Source of the DNA: Devosia naphthalenivorans
Lineage (GTDB): Bacteria; Pseudomonadota; Alphaproteobacteria; Rhizobiales; Devosiaceae
Assembly: GCF_003056355.1 (NCBI RefSeq)
Contig: NZ_PYVW01000004.1
Span: forward strand, 124,001-188,000
DNA length: 64,000 nt
Direction: 5' to 3'
The translations under genes were made by a program, and so were the position numbers. Positions 8,579-17,206 of the stretch are shown in pieces (the first letter of the stretch is position 1; every line of letters begins with the position of its first letter). The notes under the pieces are model-generated. The model worked only from the letters and a program-made list of their open reading frames with translations, was not told where the DNA came from and made no database searches.

Positions 8579-9459
8579 GGCGTTGTTCCGCCCAGTGAGT
8601 GGACATACAATGCCAGGACCTTGCGCTCGACTGGAGTGAGGCGCTCGTCCCAGGTCGGCATGTGTCCCGCCCTGCCCCCGTGAACGCTCTCAATGATCTG
8701 GTCTAGCTCGCCACCGTACAGCCAATAGGCGTCCGTGAGGTTCGGAGTACCGGTTTCGGCATCGCCCAGCGCCGCCGCGCCATGGCAACCGGAACAGTTC
8801 TCGGCGAAGAGAGACTCGCCCTGAGCAATGCTCTCGAGGTTTTCCTCGGTCGAGAACTCGGGGTGGGAAAGGGAATAGACATAGCGGGCAACAGTCCGGA
8901 CATCCGCGCTGGCGAGCATGCCGTCGCGTCCGAACGCCGGCATTTGCGCGAACCGGGATTCCGGGTGTGACGTGTTGATGCCGACGCGCATAGTCTCGGC
9001 TACAGCCTCGGCACTGCCGTCTCCCCAGAGCCAGTCACCATCGGTCAGGTCCGGATAATTGCTGCGCCCGCTCGCATCGAAGCCATGGCACGCGCCGCAA
9101 TTATCGCCGAAAAGCTGCGGCCCGGTGTCCTTGACCACCGCCATAAGCGATTCATCGGCCTGAATCTGGTCGAAGGATGATGTCTCTATGGCACTCGTCC
9201 AACTGGCACGTTCGGCCTGGTTGGCTGAAATTGCTTGCTCGACCGTGGCCCGTTGATCAATGCCCAGCAGCCCCCTGGTATAGGTCCACCCCAAGGGAAA
9301 CGCCGGCATGAGAAACCACCACAGGATTGCGAACACATGGGTCACGACCACGAATATCAGCACGCCGCGTGGAACCGGATTATCCAGCTCCTTTATGCCG
9401 TTCCACTCATGGCCCGTTGTTTGTTCGCCGGTGGCCGGATCAACCTCTGTCTTGCTCAT
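8575..9459 (-). CDS. ccoP: CcoP, dihaem cytochrome c subunit III of cbb3 oxidase
   Basis: A 294-residue subunit that passes electrons from soluble cytochrome c to CcoO and CcoN. A single N-terminal helix (GVLIFVVVTHVFAILWWFLM) precedes two periplasmic cytochrome c domains with haem sites CGACH (Cys121, Cys124, His125) and CSGCH (Cys222, Cys225, His226). The N-terminal TTGHEWNGIKELDNPVPRG is the family signature. Its ATG overlaps the ccoQ stop (ATGA). Length and domain order are normal. Confidence 0.95.
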   Translation of the reverse strand: MSKTEVDPATGEQTTGHEWNGIKELDNPVPRGVLIFVVVTHVFAILWWFLMPAFPLGWTYTRGLLGIDQRATVEQAISANQAERASWTSAIETSSFDQIQADESLMAVVKDTGPQLFGDNCGACHGFDASGRSNYPDLTDGDWLWGDGSAEAVAETMRVGINTSHPESRFAQMPAFGRDGMLASADVRTVARYVYSLSHPEFSTEENLESIAQGESLFAENCSGCHGAAALGDAETGTPNLTDAYWLYGGELDQIIESVHGGRAGHMPTWDERLTPVERKVLALYVHSLGGTTP

Positions 9460-9620
9460 GGACGGTCTTCTTTCCGAAGCACGGCTCGTTTGGCGTGATC
9501 GAACTTCTTCTTATTGCCGGGCCAGAATGTGTAAACGACCACCACAATGGCCATCCCAATGAGATAAAACAGGCCCCAGCTCTTGGAGAAGGCGACCAGC
9601 GTTTCGTGTTCGAAGTTCAA
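9456..9620 (-). CDS. ccoQ: CcoQ, small cbb3 oxidase subunit
   Basis: A 54-residue single-pass protein that stabilises the cbb3 complex. It begins with TTG at 9620, which overlaps the ccoO stop as TTGA and is preceded by GGAGGAAAGGAA. The protein reads NFEHETLVAFSKSWGLFYL, then a helix, then FWPGNKKKFDHAKRAVLRKE, the normal CcoQ pattern. Its stop overlaps the ccoP start. Because of the TTG start and its length it is easily missed. Confidence 0.93.
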   Translation of the reverse strand: MNFEHETLVAFSKSWGLFYLIGMAIVVVVYTFWPGNKKKFDHAKRAVLRKEDRP

Positions 9621-10402
9621 TTCCTTTCCTCCTCCGCCTGAGTGACATCACGATCTTCGGCGTCTGGAGGCAGTTCAGATGCCGCTGTGTCGAGATAGGC
9701 CGCGTCGGTCATCTGCCCCAGCACCTGCAAATAGGCGATCAGGGCATCGAGCTGCGTAACGCTGGTCGCCACGCCATCGAAAGCGCTGACCTGCGTCTCC
9801 TCGCCATAACGGTCCAGAATGCTGAAGGCTGCGTCGCTGTCTGGGGTGGCCTGACCCAGGGCATCCCTGGCCGCGTTCGCAATCATCTCGTCCGTGTAAG
9901 GCACGCCCACCGCCCGTTGAGCGGCAAGATGGTGCCCCAGATTGTCAACCTCCAGGGGCGTTCTGGCTAGCCAAGAATAAGCTGGCATGTTCGATTGAGG
10001 CACCACGTCCCGAGGGTTGTTGAGGTGTGCCGCATGCCAGACGTCGGAATACTTGCCACCAATGCGAGCCAGATCGGGTCCGGTTCGCTTGGAGCCCCAG
10101 AGCATTGGATGATCATATTGCGACTCGACGGCCAGCGAGAATGGCCCGTAGCGGTCCACCTCGTCGGCAAGGGTACGGATCATCTGGGAGTGGCACGCAT
10201 AGCACCCCTCCTGGATGTAGACGTTCCGCCCTGCCAGTTCGAGCGGCGTATAGAGCCGCATATCGGCAACGTTCTCGACCGTCTCATCGATAGTGAAGAG
10301 AGGTGCGATCTCAACGATGCCGCCGACACTCGCCGCGGCGATGATCGCCACGACGAAGCCGATTGCGGTGCGTTCAATCTTGCGGTGAAAGAACTCAGGC
10401 AT
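9617..10402 (-). CDS. ccoO: CcoO, monohaem cytochrome c subunit II of cbb3 oxidase
   Basis: A 261-residue membrane-anchored c-type cytochrome. One N-terminal helix (AIGFVVAIIAAASVGGIVEI) is followed by the periplasmic haem site EGCYACHSQM (Cys67, Cys70, His71) and the family motifs YGPFSLAVESQYDHPMLWGS, KRTGPDLARIGGKYSD and MPAYSWL, which contributes the methionine ligand. The gene starts two bases after ccoN and is coupled to ccoQ through a TTGA overlap. Length is slightly above the usual 200-245 because of an extended C-terminus. Confidence 0.95.
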   Translation of the reverse strand: MPEFFHRKIERTAIGFVVAIIAAASVGGIVEIAPLFTIDETVENVADMRLYTPLELAGRNVYIQEGCYACHSQMIRTLADEVDRYGPFSLAVESQYDHPMLWGSKRTGPDLARIGGKYSDVWHAAHLNNPRDVVPQSNMPAYSWLARTPLEVDNLGHHLAAQRAVGVPYTDEMIANAARDALGQATPDSDAAFSILDRYGEETQVSAFDGVATSVTQLDALIAYLQVLGQMTDAAYLDTAASELPPDAEDRDVTQAEEERN

Positions 10403-10404
10403 AT

Positions 10405-12057
10405 TTACTCCGCCGCGTTCGGTGTCGGGTCCAGGTCATGTGGGCGGTCATAAACGCCCGGCGCTGCTTGTGAGGCGGGCGAGCGCCTGACCGTCAGCCA
10501 GATGTTGATGGAGCCCACGATCGCGCCAAGCAGGAACAGGAACCCGCCAACAGTTCTGGCGATATAGTAGGGGTACATCGCAACCAGGCTATCCACGAAG
10601 GAATAGGCAAGGGCGTTGTTCTCCGTGTAGGTGCGCCACATGAGCCCCTGTATGACGCCGGAGTTCCACATCGCGAAGATGTAGATAAGCGTCCCAGACA
10701 GGGCGAGCCAGAAATGGAGCTCCACAAGTGCGTTGGAGTACATCGACTGCCGCTTCCAGACGCTGGGCACCAGGGTGTAGAGCGACCCGAAGGTTATCAG
10801 CGCGACCCAGCCAAGCGCTCCGGCATGCACATGCCCCACGGTCCAATCCGTATAGTGGGACAGTGAATTGACGGCTCGGATAGCCATGAAAGAGCCTTCG
10901 AAAGTGGAGAGGCCATAGAACACCGCCGCCACCACCATGAACCGCAAGGTCGCGTCATCCCGCAGCTTGTGCCAGGCGCCGCGCATGGTCATCAGCGCGT
11001 TGCCGGCTGAAGCCCACGAGGGAACCAGCAGCATCACCGAGAAGGACATGCCCAGGGTCTGCACCCAATGGGGCAGAGCCGTATAGTGCAGATGGTGCGA
11101 GCCGGCCCACATGTAGAAGAACGTGATGCCCCAGAAACTCAGGATCGACAAACGGTACGAGAAGATCGGGCGATCAGCGCGCTTGGGAAGATAGTAGTAC
11201 ATCATCGCGAGGAAGCCCGCGGTCAGGAAGAAGGCGACCGCGTTATGGCCATACCACCACTGCACCATTGCATCCTGCACGCCAGGCCAGACCGTATAGC
11301 TCTTGGCACTGGCCAGCGTTATCGGCACCGCCAGATTGTTCACAATGTGAAGGATTGCGACCACGACGATGAAGGCCAGATAGTACCAGTTAGCCACATA
11401 GATGTGGGGCTCCTTGCGCCGCGCCAGGGTGCGCAGGAAGAGCACGAAATAGGTCACCCAGACGATCACCAGCCAGATGTCCGCATACCATTCGGGTTCG
11501 GCGTATTCCTTCGATTGGGTCAGGCCCATCGCATAGCCGGTGACCGCCAACAAGCAGAACAGATTGAAGCCGAAAAGAACGAACCAGGGGCTCACCCTAT
11601 CGGCCAATGGCGCACGCGAAGTCCGTTGGACCACGTGGTACGAGGTGGTAATTAGTGCATTGCCGCCAAAACCGAAGATCACACCAGTGGTGTGTGCCGG
11701 CCGCAGCCGCCCGAAGCTCGACCAGGCCTGGTGGAACGTCAAATCCGGCCAGGCGAGTTGGGCGGCTACCCACACCCCAACGAACATGCCGAAAATCGCC
11801 CAGGCCATCGTAAGGCCCACACCCACTTTGATGGGGGCGTCATAGTAGCCGCTAAGCTCTTCGGGTGAGGGCTCCGGCACATTCAGGCGCAGCAGGAGGT
11901 ACCCCGCTGCTCCGGCACACAGCAGCACAACCATAAGTCCATGAACGCCTATCGGATCCCATCGTCCAGGGACTGCGATGCCCAACGCGCAAAGCGCCAG
12001 CACACCCAGAATGAGGAGACACGTCCGCCGTTCCTCTCCCGTAAGGCTTCCTGCCAT
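10405..12057 (-). CDS. ccoN: CcoN, catalytic subunit I of cbb3 oxidase
   Basis: The 550-residue integral membrane subunit with low-spin haem b and the haem b3-CuB site; it reduces oxygen at low oxygen levels and pumps protons. Diagnostic segments include RLRPAHTTGVIFGFGGNAL, WWYGHNAVAFFLTAGFLAMM, FWGITFFYMWAGSHHLHYTA and LSHYTDWTVGHVHAGALGW, which carry the haem and copper histidines. I start at the ATG giving MAGSLTGEERR behind GGGAGTCAGGG rather than at an upstream in-frame TTG. A perfect FNR-type box lies about 96 bp upstream. This is the first gene of ccoNOQP. Confidence 0.96.
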   Translation of the reverse strand: MAGSLTGEERRTCLLILGVLALCALGIAVPGRWDPIGVHGLMVVLLCAGAAGYLLLRLNVPEPSPEELSGYYDAPIKVGVGLTMAWAIFGMFVGVWVAAQLAWPDLTFHQAWSSFGRLRPAHTTGVIFGFGGNALITTSYHVVQRTSRAPLADRVSPWFVLFGFNLFCLLAVTGYAMGLTQSKEYAEPEWYADIWLVIVWVTYFVLFLRTLARRKEPHIYVANWYYLAFIVVVAILHIVNNLAVPITLASAKSYTVWPGVQDAMVQWWYGHNAVAFFLTAGFLAMMYYYLPKRADRPIFSYRLSILSFWGITFFYMWAGSHHLHYTALPHWVQTLGMSFSVMLLVPSWASAGNALMTMRGAWHKLRDDATLRFMVVAAVFYGLSTFEGSFMAIRAVNSLSHYTDWTVGHVHAGALGWVALITFGSLYTLVPSVWKRQSMYSNALVELHFWLALSGTLIYIFAMWNSGVIQGLMWRTYTENNALAYSFVDSLVAMYPYYIARTVGGFLFLLGAIVGSINIWLTVRRSPASQAAPGVYDRPHDLDPTPNAAE

Positions 12058-12146
12058 TAGCCCTGACTCCCTATTTTCTGCTCTGGTACCCTGGCCGATC
12101 AAGTGCGCCTAACCAAGATCGGGTAGCATTCTGGATGATCGGTTCT

Positions 12147-12160
12147 TTGATCCAGATCAA
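12147..12160. promoter_or_regulatory. FNR/FixK-type box upstream of ccoN
   Basis: The sequence TTGATCCAGATCAA is a perfect TTGAT-N4-ATCAA anaerobox. Its centre is about 96 bp before the ccoN start, compatible with activation from about -41.5 and a leader of some 55 bases. It predicts induction of ccoNOQP at low oxygen by an FNR/FixK/NnrR-type activator. The about 240 bp around it, up to the MIP18 gene, hold no other gene. Confidence 0.85.
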
Positions 12161-12398
12161 AGAGGCGAATGAATTGCTCTCGGATACGTTACCGACTCTG
12201 TTGATAATTGCTAGGGGCTCTTTGCCGCGGATGGCCCACGCCTGAGGCATGGTCATTGAGGTCGCCAGACGATCTCGGACAGAGGCGGCAGTTCGTCATG
12301 GGCTATAAATCGGGCATCAGGCCGAACTGTCGGGCAGCTGGAAACTATTGCGATTTGTCAGATCGTAATTCCGGCAGGAACCATGGCGCGGCCCTCCC

Positions 12399-12710
12399 CT
12401 AGAACTGCCGGGCGATCTCGGGAGCCATCCGCTCGGGGGTCCATGCAGGGTCATAGGTGAGTTCCACGACCACTGCACTAACGCCGGGAACCGCCGCAGC
12501 GCAGGCGCTTACCGCCTCCCGGAGGAAGGCGCTGGCAGGACAAAACCTGGCCGTGGTCGTCATCAATACCGTCGCCCCGCCTGCCCCGTCCACCGCGATG
12601 TCATAGACCATGCCAAGGTCAACGATGTTGTGCCCCAGTTCAGGGTCGATCACCTGACGCAAGGCCAGGCGGACATCTGCTTCTATACCTGTTTGGCGTG
12701 CGGAGTTCAT
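12399..12710 (-). CDS. MIP18/DUF59 iron-sulfur assembly factor
   Basis: A 103-residue protein of the MIP18 (DUF59, PaaD/SufT-like) family, which helps mature iron-sulfur proteins in the cytosol. The family core is visible as QVIDPELGHNIVDLGMVYDI followed by the conserved cysteine region TTTARFCPASAFL. Its ATG overlaps the stop of the double-DUF2249 gene (ATGA). Such proteins often accompany DUF2249 genes in denitrification clusters. The target here is unknown; a nitrite- or NO-linked enzyme is a reasonable guess from context. Confidence 0.85.
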   Translation of the reverse strand: MNSARQTGIEADVRLALRQVIDPELGHNIVDLGMVYDIAVDGAGGATVLMTTTARFCPASAFLREAVSACAAAVPGVSAVVVELTYDPAWTPERMAPEIARQF

Positions 12711-13216
12711 GGCTTTTGACCAGCACGAACCATCAAACGATAAGCCTCCCCCTCTGCGTCGAAATCCCCGACCCAGGCGTGTCCTCGTGCCTGCAACTCC
12801 GGAAACAGGAACACTGGCTCGCGCCCCAGGAGGGAGAACAAGACCTGGCCTTCTTCCATTGCTTCGAGCCGGGTAAGGATTTGCACCATGGGTTCGGGCG
12901 GCTCCATCTCACTGCAGTCGAGGTAATGGATAGGGTCGGGCCAGGTTTCCGGATCGCTGGGCGATGAAGGCGTGCTCTGCGCAGCCGCATTCTGGGGCGT
13001 GAAGATCACCTGCCAGTCGCCGCCATCCAGCGGCGTGGCCTCGTAGCCGAAACCCTTCGACGCCATCACCTTGAACAGCGGCTCCGGCCGAAAAGTGGCG
13101 ATCAGCCGGAGGCTTTGCCCGGGCGCAAGGCTTTTCAGCGCCCCCATGATGGCGCCGAACGGTTCCCCGCCGTCGCGAAGGATCGGGCGGACATCGAGTT
13201 CGAGGGCCGTAGTCAT
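12707..13216 (-). CDS. Tandem DUF2249 protein
   Basis: A 169-residue cytosolic protein with two DUF2249 domains. The first spans about residues 5-75 (ELDVRPILRDGGEPFGAIM then SLRLIATFRPEPLFKVMASK, GFGYEATPLDGGDWQVIF). The second spans about 95-165 (YLDCSEMEPPEPMVQIL then GQVLFSLLGREPVFLFPEL, ARGHAWVGDF). DUF2249 has a TusA-like fold and no proven role. The ATG at 13216 follows AAGGAGA and overlaps the upstream gene's stop; the frame stays open further upstream but that extension is antisense-like and not translated. Start and stop overlaps couple it to both neighbours. Confidence 0.85.
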   Translation of the reverse strand: MTTALELDVRPILRDGGEPFGAIMGALKSLAPGQSLRLIATFRPEPLFKVMASKGFGYEATPLDGGDWQVIFTPQNAAAQSTPSSPSDPETWPDPIHYLDCSEMEPPEPMVQILTRLEAMEEGQVLFSLLGREPVFLFPELQARGHAWVGDFDAEGEAYRLMVRAGQKP

Positions 13217-14565
13217 GTGTGTCTCCTTGTTGTTCGGGCCGGCAGAAACAAGCGCGGCCTTGGATGGTCGCACCACTGAAGCGGCAAGTCCGCCAGTCTG
13301 CGAGCCCTGAAAAACTCGCCGATCAACAGCAGGGTGGCGAGCAGTTGTACCGTGGTGGCCATTCGAAAGAGCGGGGAAAGCTCGAAAAACAGCGCGGTCC
13401 CGCCCACAGCCACAGCGGCAAAGTACATCCAGAAAAAGAGTGCGGCACGGTCTTCGCAGACCAGATCCTGGACGCGTGGTATGGCCATCCGTCCCATCAG
13501 GGGAGCGAAGCATTCGAGCCAGGTGAGGAAAGGTATGATCTTGTAGAGCATTGCCAGGCCCAAGCCGCTTAGCCAACCCAGGGCAAGCACGAAGACTGCT
13601 GCGGTTATGCTGCCTTCTTGCGCGGTGCATGCTCCAATCGTGAGCAGCATTGCTCCCAAGATCAGCATGGCGAAAGCGCCGATTGCTGCGGCGGTGTGCA
13701 GTTCGAGCGCGCGCCTCCGCCGCGTCCGGTACAATCCCACCATGTCTGCGAGATAGGCGCCTATGCAGGCAAGGGCCGCCGCGCCGGCTGCAGCAAGTCC
13801 CGCGGGCCAAGGAGCGTTGGTCGCCAGCAGCACTCCGAGTGCCATTAACAATGCAGCCAGCGCCATGCCACCGAGCCAGAACACCGCCTTGGGCCAGTTT
13901 CCCTTGCGCTCGGGCGCGACCAGGAACATCGACACCAGCCTGTAGCTGACGCCCATGGCGGCAAAGCTCAGCCAGCCGCCCAGGCCAAACCCGGCATGCA
14001 AAGAAACGCCGTGGGTCATCAGGGCCAGCGAGAACTCACCGCCGATCATCCCCGAAAGGGCCGCGGCCAGCGTTTCGCCGACCACCGCCGTGACAAGGAT
14101 GCTGATCACCCCGACGCCGACGAACGCGGCCGGCAGCGGCAATGTCTCGGCGCGCAGCAGCGTGACCATCAGCACCGCAGCGGCAACGCAAAACCCGGCA
14201 AGGAGCACCAACCCGCCGATGGGCAGCAGTGCGGAGGGCAAACCGGGCCAGCCGTCAATCGCGGCGAACCCCGACAACAGCAGGGCCAGTCCGGCGAGCA
14301 CCAGCACCAGCGCAACCGGCGCCAGCCTGCTCCCCCAAAGCTCATGCCCGACCAGCACCGGCAGGAACTGCAGCAACGCCCCCATCATCAGCAGAGTCAA
14401 CCAACCGATGGCGAGCAGATGCACCACAACAAGAGTCTGCGGAGCCGCAAGAGCCTCAAAAGGGTAGCCGAAGCCCAGTGCCATCAAGCTGAGCGCCGCG
14501 ACCAAAGCCACCAGCGCACAGCTGAAATAGCTCAGCGTCCAACGCGATATGCTGGCCATCTGCAT
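13213..14565 (-). CDS. Polytopic haem-copper-oxidase-subunit-I-like membrane protein
   Basis: A 450-residue inner-membrane protein with about 12 hydrophobic segments. Conserved-looking histidines sit in membrane segments: VVVHLLAIGWLTLLMMGAL, LPVLVGHELWG and MTHGVSLHAGFGLGGW. This pattern resembles NnrS and oxidase-subunit-I-like proteins found with denitrification genes, but I cannot assign it to one family with certainty. It overlaps the double-DUF2249 gene and lies 48 bp after another DUF2249 gene. A haem- or copper-binding role in nitrite or NO metabolism is inferred from histidines and context only. Confidence 0.75.
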   Translation of the reverse strand: MQMASISRWTLSYFSCALVALVAALSLMALGFGYPFEALAAPQTLVVVHLLAIGWLTLLMMGALLQFLPVLVGHELWGSRLAPVALVLVLAGLALLLSGFAAIDGWPGLPSALLPIGGLVLLAGFCVAAAVLMVTLLRAETLPLPAAFVGVGVISILVTAVVGETLAAALSGMIGGEFSLALMTHGVSLHAGFGLGGWLSFAAMGVSYRLVSMFLVAPERKGNWPKAVFWLGGMALAALLMALGVLLATNAPWPAGLAAAGAAALACIGAYLADMVGLYRTRRRRALELHTAAAIGAFAMLILGAMLLTIGACTAQEGSITAAVFVLALGWLSGLGLAMLYKIIPFLTWLECFAPLMGRMAIPRVQDLVCEDRAALFFWMYFAAVAVGGTALFFELSPLFRMATTVQLLATLLLIGEFFRARRLADLPLQWCDHPRPRLFLPARTTRRHT

Positions 14566-14613
14566 CGATCAATGCTCCGGAACGGGGGCCGGCATCACGC
14601 CGGCCTCACCTTA

Positions 14614-14865
14614 TCAAGCCGCAACCTCGCGCCCCAACTGAACGCGCCATACCTCCGGCCCGGCCTCCAGATAAGTCCAGGTGAACTGTGCAGGATATTC
14701 TGCCTGCAGTTGATAGTGCAGCGGACGTGGGTCGTGGTCATTGATGATAAGGAAGCTCTCTCCCGCAGCGAGCGCATCAACCATTGCGAAAATTCTGGGG
14801 TGCCGCTCGCGCGGCGGAATGGTGCGCACATCGATGAAGGGGAGGTCAGCAGCTTGTTCTGCCAT
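14614..14865 (-). CDS. Single DUF2249 protein
   Basis: An 83-residue one-domain DUF2249 protein: DLPFIDVRTIPPRERHPRIF, then GESFLIINDHDPRPLHYQL, then FTWTYLEAGPEVWRVQLGR. The DHDP motif is common in this family and may bind metal or a cofactor. The ATG at 14865 (MAEQAADL) follows GGGAGAAG, so a longer upstream reading is rejected. With the next two genes it forms the DUF2249/membrane-protein/DUF2249 set. Confidence 0.85.
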   Translation of the reverse strand: MAEQAADLPFIDVRTIPPRERHPRIFAMVDALAAGESFLIINDHDPRPLHYQLQAEYPAQFTWTYLEAGPEVWRVQLGREVAA

Positions 14866-15002
14866 AGGTCTTCTCCCGGCCGTGAAACAGTCTGCCGGGC
14901 TGAGGCCGTGCAACCCGGACGATTGCATCTGTATCGAGGGTTCGGGTGGCGCACTTTGTCGCGGCGCAAATTACTGAAAAATGGCCGCTCCGGGTGAACG
15001 CC

Positions 15003-16652
15003 TTATGGAGCGATATCGATCTCGCCGTTCAGCTTTACCAACTGAAAATCGCTGACCCGGACCTCCAATTGCGTCAGCCAGGAGCCGGCAAGCGGAATGG
15101 TGATGTCCTCAATGTGCCAGTTCCCATCTTCGAGCGGCTCGGCCATCTGAGTGAGAGGCGCGATCTGCCCGGCACCTGGCTCAAGCGACAGTTTGACGGA
15201 TTTGGGAGTGACGAGCTCACCTTCCCCGGTGCGGATCGATATGGCGACGTCGACGCTGCCCACGCGAGCGGGCAATAGCGTCAGCATTGCGTGCAGGGTT
15301 CCATCGGTGAGCATGATTTCCGTTGCACTTGGCGCGTCAACCGCCAAGGCTCGTGGCGGGGGCGTGAACCGCCAGGCTGACACCAAGCCCAGAACGGCCA
15401 GAATGATGACGATTTCGGCAAAGATGCCTCGCCGCATATGCTGGAGCGCACGCACTTCTCCGGTTGCTGCGGGAGCGGTGAGTACCCAACGGTTCCAGCT
15501 AGCAATGCCGAACAGGACAACCAGCAGAGACAGCTTGGCCGCCAGGATCTGCCCGTATGCCGACCACCAGGCGGGGCCTGGAGGTCCCAGTTGCACGATA
15601 GCCAGGATCACCCCCGAAGCAACAAGCGGCACAATGGCGAACGGAATGGCGCGGGAAAACCGGATCAGTGGTGGAGCGGCGGTACGGCGGTCTTGCCTGA
15701 GCAGCAGAACCAGGGGGAATAACGCTCCGACCCACCAGGCGATCGTCGTCACGTGAACAAAAAGCGCACTCCTGGTAACCCATTGAGGATCGGCGGCACT
15801 GGCGTGCCCGCTGGCGCTTATGGAAAACCCGATCCCCAGGAGAGCCAGCCCACCCGCCAGGCTAGCCTGCCAATTTTTCCTGACGTGCAGCGCCGCCAAT
15901 CCGCAGACCAGAGAAAAAACTGCCAACAGCACCGTAGCGCCATATGGACTGTTCAGCCCAAGCGACCAGGTGCGGGCGTCCAGCGCAGCAGACAGCCCTG
16001 CCCCGGACAGGTCCAGCCCCTGAAGGCACAAGATGGCCGGTGCAGCGGCGAAGCCGGCAAGCATTGTCCAGTGCGAAGCCGACGCTGCCTTGGACGGGAT
16101 TTCGTCCGCCAGCAGCCGAAAGACCGCTCCGCCGACGCCAAAGAAGAGGCCAATAAAGAGCAGGAGGCGCGCAATCCACAAAGATTCTGCAACGCCGGTT
16201 TGGCTTGCCCCGATTTCGGGAGCAGCTCCCTGACTGGGTGCACCGACCACAAAGAAGGTGGTTCCGGAAATGGGGTGCCCGTCTTCCGAGACGGCTCTCC
16301 AGCTGAGCGCGTAGCTCCCATTCGCCAGATCGTCGGGCAAGGCGATGGAGATGGTGGCTCCAGAGGTAGAGAACTGCTGGAGTTCGGAGATATTGCCTCC
16401 CGGAAGCACCAGAGACGCGACGATAGGAGTGGCCGCCTCGTTGAACGAGAGAATAACAGCGTCAGGCGGAGCTTGGAGCACCGCGCCATCGGCTGGCACT
16501 GTTCCGGTCAGCGTTGCGTGCGCATGCGCCGTTTGGCAAATGGCAAGGCAGATAACCAGCGCGACGACCGCAGCCAGTAGAGTGGTAGCAACGAGCCGTC
16601 CGGGAGAAAGGACGCGGAGGTTCTCCCCCGCGCCCATTGCAACTGCGCTCAA
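15003..16652 (-). CDS. CopC-CopD fusion, periplasmic copper binding and uptake
   Basis: A 549-residue fusion. After a signal segment (about residues 20-45) the mature end HAHATLTGTVPADGAVL begins a CopC domain; the first histidine is the usual amino-terminal Cu(II) ligand. The CopC part ends near residue 135 (DGHPISGTTFFVVGA holds the family's second conserved His). About eight transmembrane helices of CopD follow, then a C-terminal beta-rich periplasmic domain. CopCD proteins move copper inwards or hand it to cuproproteins. The start is uncertain: TTG at 16652 overlaps the YcnI stop, and an in-frame ATG lies five codons later. Likely supplies copper for NirK and the oxidase. Confidence 0.85.
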   Translation of the reverse strand: MSAVAMGAGENLRVLSPGRLVATTLLAAVVALVICLAICQTAHAHATLTGTVPADGAVLQAPPDAVILSFNEAATPIVASLVLPGGNISELQQFSTSGATISIALPDDLANGSYALSWRAVSEDGHPISGTTFFVVGAPSQGAAPEIGASQTGVAESLWIARLLLFIGLFFGVGGAVFRLLADEIPSKAASASHWTMLAGFAAAPAILCLQGLDLSGAGLSAALDARTWSLGLNSPYGATVLLAVFSLVCGLAALHVRKNWQASLAGGLALLGIGFSISASGHASAADPQWVTRSALFVHVTTIAWWVGALFPLVLLLRQDRRTAAPPLIRFSRAIPFAIVPLVASGVILAIVQLGPPGPAWWSAYGQILAAKLSLLVVLFGIASWNRWVLTAPAATGEVRALQHMRRGIFAEIVIILAVLGLVSAWRFTPPPRALAVDAPSATEIMLTDGTLHAMLTLLPARVGSVDVAISIRTGEGELVTPKSVKLSLEPGAGQIAPLTQMAEPLEDGNWHIEDITIPLAGSWLTQLEVRVSDFQLVKLNGEIDIAP

Positions 16653-17173
16653 TGAGCATGCCCCGCCGCAGGGGTGAGAGTTATCGCGGGCGCCGGGAAT
16701 TCCGCGTCATGATCCCCCGACTGATCGATCCAGGCGTCCTCCTTGGAGCCGCAAGTCTGGATGACCGGGAAAAACAACGTGCTTCCTTCTTCGAGCTGAC
16801 CGCCAAGGGTGCCGCGGAAGGTGAACTCGTCGAAGAAGTCGTTGGGAAGGTTGCCCCCGGTCCAGGAAATTTCCTTTACGCCTTCGGTCAGCTGAGTGCC
16901 GTGATTTTCGAAGGGCGTATCATAGGGCCCTGTCACAGTCTCGATGGTCCAGCCATCCTTGGGCATGGGCTTGACGTTGTACAGCCCTTCGGGAACCTGG
17001 ACACGAACGCCGGTGGTGGCGTCCTCGCCGCATCCATGGCCCACGACAAGCACGGCACGATAGGCAGCGCCAACCTGGGCTTCCTTCGTCTGCAGTACGA
17101 TATGGGCGAAGGCTGGGGCGCACATCGCTAACGTGGTGATGGCACCGGCGGCCAAAATGAGTGCCGTTTTCAT
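16649..17173 (-). CDS. YcnI-like (DUF1775) periplasmic copper-binding protein
   Basis: A 174-residue secreted protein. The signal peptide ends at CAPAFA and the mature protein begins HIVLQTKEAQVGAAYRAVL, placing the N-terminal histidine that binds Cu(II) in YcnI proteins. Other family features are VGHGCGEDATTGVRVQVPEG and WTGGNLPNDFFDEFTFRG. It ends in GHAH, a possible second metal site. The stop overlaps the start of the CopCD gene. With CopCD it likely forms a periplasmic copper hand-over route. Confidence 0.9.
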   Translation of the reverse strand: MKTALILAAGAITTLAMCAPAFAHIVLQTKEAQVGAAYRAVLVVGHGCGEDATTGVRVQVPEGLYNVKPMPKDGWTIETVTGPYDTPFENHGTQLTEGVKEISWTGGNLPNDFFDEFTFRGTLGGQLEEGSTLFFPVIQTCGSKEDAWIDQSGDHDAEFPAPAITLTPAAGHAH

Positions 17174-17206
17174 GCTATTTTCTCCTTGGGAATAACTAAT
17201 GGGCGA

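Noticed and set aside
12707..13810. 367-residue reading of the double-DUF2249 gene
   Set aside because: The extra N-terminal 197 residues lie inside the upstream membrane-protein gene in another frame; the ATG at 13216 has AAGGAGA and starts at the domain.
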